DNA of 6,064 bases, taken from the NCBI GenBank assembly GCA_013330915.1, contig DUHK01000119.1:1-6064 (forward strand). The letters run 5' to 3'. The stretch comes from Methanosphaera sp. Its GTDB lineage: Archaea > Methanobacteriota > Methanobacteria > Methanobacteriales > Methanobacteriaceae. The notes under the pieces were generated by a model, which had not been told where the DNA came from, did not search any database, and saw only the letters and a list, made by a program, of their open reading frames with translations. Position 1 is the stretch's first letter; the number at the start of each line of letters is the position of its first letter. Positions 4,581 through 6,064 of the stretch are shown piece after piece. The position numbers were made by a program, and so were the translations under genes.

Positions 4581-5714
4581 TTATTTTCTGTAGAAGCTTT
4601 GATAGAGTTTTGTGAACAAATCAGGATTAAATGTGTTGTCTTCATTATCATAATCCTTTATCACACATACTTCCGTAGATTTGGCTGTTGTAACATCACA
4701 TTTCCAGTGACTTGTTACCTCTTTTCTGAAAGCATTTTGCAGAAGGTTCTTGTTGTTGTATGTTACTGTCCATTTGGCAGAATCCTTTTCAAACTTTATC
4801 AGATTCCTGTATGTGTGGGTGTGGTAAACATACTCATCAGAGTACTGGATGGAGTAGACCTTGTAGTCTTCTCCAACTTCCTTTCGTAAAATGTCGGTAT
4901 ACTGGTCATTTTTTCTAAAGTCAGCCCTTACAAGGCTGGATTTATTTAGTATAACGTGATTTACTCCATCTTCTGTAATGTTAAATGGAAGCTGTCCATT
5001 ATTCCATATAAGTGCCAGTTTCAACAATTCCTTTAAAAGCTTTTTATCCGGGTTTTCCTTTTTGATTAGCTTGTAACAGAGTTTTCCATACTTGTTTAGC
5101 TTATAGTATTTTAGCTTAATTTTTCCGTTTTCCTGCTGTAAAATTTCAAGTTCTTCCTCACTGTAGATTTTGCTGTTGTCATTGAACAGTTGTCTGATTA
5201 TGCTGCTTGAGAATCTTTTTTGCTCCAACTCATCGAATGAAGTGTATCTGATGTTTTCAACGGCCTCTTCTATTTCATCCCATTCTATGTAGTAGTCCTT
5301 GTTTTTGTAGGTTGTTATTTTGATGTTGTTTTCGCCGATTCCTGATATCAATCCACTTTTATAGTACTGCTTATGGTCTATAATCTCCTTTTTTATTGAC
5401 TGGAAGTTTTCATCCAGGTTAAATTTTCTGGGAGTGTATGATGTGCTGTCATAGGGGATGTCAAACAACCATGAAAGTAATGCGAGTATGATATCGTTGA
5501 TAATGTATCCTTGTATGTAAGCTTCCAGTGAGCTTTGTATTTCCTTCCAGGAATAGAAATTGTTTTCGATTTTAATGTATTTTTCACCGATGCCCTTGAT
5601 TATCATTGAATTTGGAAGACTTTTTAATTTGAATTCTTCCTTATGTTCTATGACATATTTCTTAACTTCTTCGAAATCATCACTTATACTAAAGTGTAAA
5701 GCTTTCAGTTCCAT
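4581..5714 (-). CDS. Uncharacterised protein with two copies of a ~55-residue domain
   Basis: I do not recognise this 377-residue protein. It looks soluble, rich in Lys, Glu, Tyr and Ile, with no signal peptide. Two stretches align by eye, residues about 14-67 and 104-155. Both share F..(V/I)KK.(V/I)I(E/D)HK, then GIGE..IKI, then W.EI and a helix, so an internal duplication is likely. Between them lies a hydrophobic segment, YIINDIILALLSWLFDI (70-86), either a buried helix or, less likely, a membrane segment. The remainder (about 185-377) is a mixed region with long Lys-rich helices, an HTHTY stretch and three dispersed cysteines. An ATG at 5723 would add three residues (MIS), but AAGGAG (5730-5725) is one base from it and ten bases from the ATG at 5714, so the latter is preferred. 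Marker 12 lies 46 bases downstream. Codon and base use look like those of its neighbours. Function is unknown; a regulatory or binding role is only a guess. Confidence 0.75.
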   Translation of the reverse strand: MELKALHFSISDDFEEVKKYVIEHKEEFKLKSLPNSMIIKGIGEKYIKIENNFYSWKEIQSSLEAYIQGYIINDIILALLSWLFDIPYDSTSYTPRKFNLDENFQSIKKEIIDHKQYYKSGLISGIGENNIKITTYKNKDYYIEWDEIEEAVENIRYTSFDELEQKRFSSSIIRQLFNDNSKIYSEEELEILQQENGKIKLKYYKLNKYGKLCYKLIKKENPDKKLLKELLKLALIWNNGQLPFNITEDGVNHVILNKSSLVRADFRKNDQYTDILRKEVGEDYKVYSIQYSDEYVYHTHTYRNLIKFEKDSAKWTVTYNNKNLLQNAFRKEVTSHWKCDVTTAKSTEVCVIKDYDNEDNTFNPDLFTKLYQSFYRK

Positions 5715-5724
5715 AGATATCATA

Positions 5725-5730
5725 CTCCTT
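5725..5730 (-). promoter_or_regulatory. Ribosome binding site deciding the start of the duplicated-domain gene (AAGGAG)
   Basis: AAGGAG on the minus strand is directly followed by T and an ATG at 5723, too close for normal initiation. The second in-frame ATG at 5714 has a ten-base gap, which corresponds to the register seen at the other genes here. A TATA-like AAATATAG (5776-5769) would start the transcript near 5747, but the AT-rich context makes this weak. Confidence 0.55.
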
Positions 5731-5877
5731 ATAGTATAATAATTATTATTACTCTTAATATTATTAAACTATATTTACCTATATTCTATATTAATATCAT
5801 TCTTTTGTGTAAAACAATAAATAATAGTCTTTCATCTTATCTAAAATATCAAAATGAATGTTTGGTTGGAAGATTCT

Positions 5878-5884
5878 AAAAAAA
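5878..5884 (-). terminator. Oligo-T terminator of the peroxiredoxin gene
   Basis: The minus strand has a T7 run 13 bases past the stop codon at 5900-5898, consistent with archaeal oligo-T termination before the next gene on the same strand. Confidence 0.45.
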
Positions 5885-5897
5885 GTAGGGTATTGAG

Positions 5898-6064
5898 TTA
5901 ATCTAATTCATCAAGCATTTGTTTGGGATTTTGTGAATGTTTGACATTATCAAAGGTTTTTATAATAATTCCTTCTTCATCTATTAAATAAGTTGTACCT
6001 ACAAGTCCTATTGCAGGTCTTCCAAACATTTTCTTTTCCTTTAGAACGTCATATAACTTTATTA
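5898..6064 (-). CDS. bcp: Bcp-type peroxiredoxin, C-terminal 54 residues (runs off the right edge)
   Basis: I translated the minus strand from 6062 to the TAA at 5900-5898. The fragment reads KLYDVLKEKKMFGRPAIGLV, then GTTYLIDEEGIIIKTFDNVK and a short tail ending in DELD. The pattern (tyrosine, then KEK.M.G, then a TT(Y/F)LID.EG strand, then a terminal F..VK segment) is characteristic of bacterioferritin comigratory protein/PrxQ peroxiredoxins, thiol peroxidases that reduce H2O2 and organic hydroperoxides with thioredoxin-like donors. The active-site cysteine region lies outside the window. In many relatives the segment after K-V-K-x-x-x-H is longer and ends near EVL; here the terminal helix is QNPKQMLDEL. 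The fit is good, though another AhpC/TSA-family member cannot be excluded from this fragment. It has its own T tract before the downstream gene and is probably a separate transcript. Confidence 0.85.
   Translation of the reverse strand, partial: IKLYDVLKEKKMFGRPAIGLVGTTYLIDEEGIIIKTFDNVKHSQNPKQMLDELD

Noticed and set aside
4599..4889. 96-codon plus-strand Cys/Val-rich frame opposite the duplicated-domain gene
   Set aside because: Antisense to a longer frame that has a ribosome site and an internal repeat; its composition is typical of the complement of a Lys/Glu-rich gene.
5393..5587. 64-codon minus-strand frame within the duplicated-domain gene in another frame
   Set aside because: Fully contained in the longer same-strand gene, with no separate initiation signal; not a frameshift remnant because the main frame stays open throughout.

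Overview
The window looks like chromosomal DNA from an AT-rich methanogenic archaeon, most likely of the Methanobacteriales (Methanobrevibacter/Methanosphaera type). The evidence is a gene of the methanogenesis marker 12 family, a tRNA gene without an encoded CCA end, archaeal TATA-type promoter sequence ahead of it, oligo-T tracts at gene ends, and very AT-rich spacers. The genus is inference.

Left part (1-1451): on the minus strand lie the start of an undecaprenyl-diphosphatase gene (uppP, cut by the window edge) and a complete branched-chain aminotransferase gene (ilvE). A hairpin with a T-rich tail separates them. An AT-rich spacer of 325 bases follows. It holds no gene, but its right end carries the promoter of the tRNA gene.

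Middle (1452-3523): a tRNA-Val gene (anticodon TAC) on the plus strand, then a spacer with a tandem heptamer/palindrome. Next is a minus-strand gene for a membrane-anchored protein with an Mrr-type nuclease fold whose usual catalytic Glu/Gln position is Ala. Divergent from it is surE (5'-nucleotidase) on the plus strand.

Right part (3524-6064): the marker 12 ASKHA-type protein on the minus strand, whose stop codon abuts the stop codon of surE. Upstream of it in the same direction is an unrecognised 377-residue protein with an internal duplication of about 55 residues. The two may be co-transcribed. At the edge is the C-terminal part of a Bcp-type peroxiredoxin gene.

The genes are mostly unrelated housekeeping functions: isoprenoid carrier recycling for cell-wall synthesis, branched-chain amino acid synthesis, nucleotide salvage, a methanogen-specific kinase-like protein and peroxide defence. 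The least explained items are the duplicated-domain orphan beside marker 12 and the degenerate membrane-bound Mrr-like protein. There is no sign of a CRISPR array, IS element, prophage or recognisable defence island.
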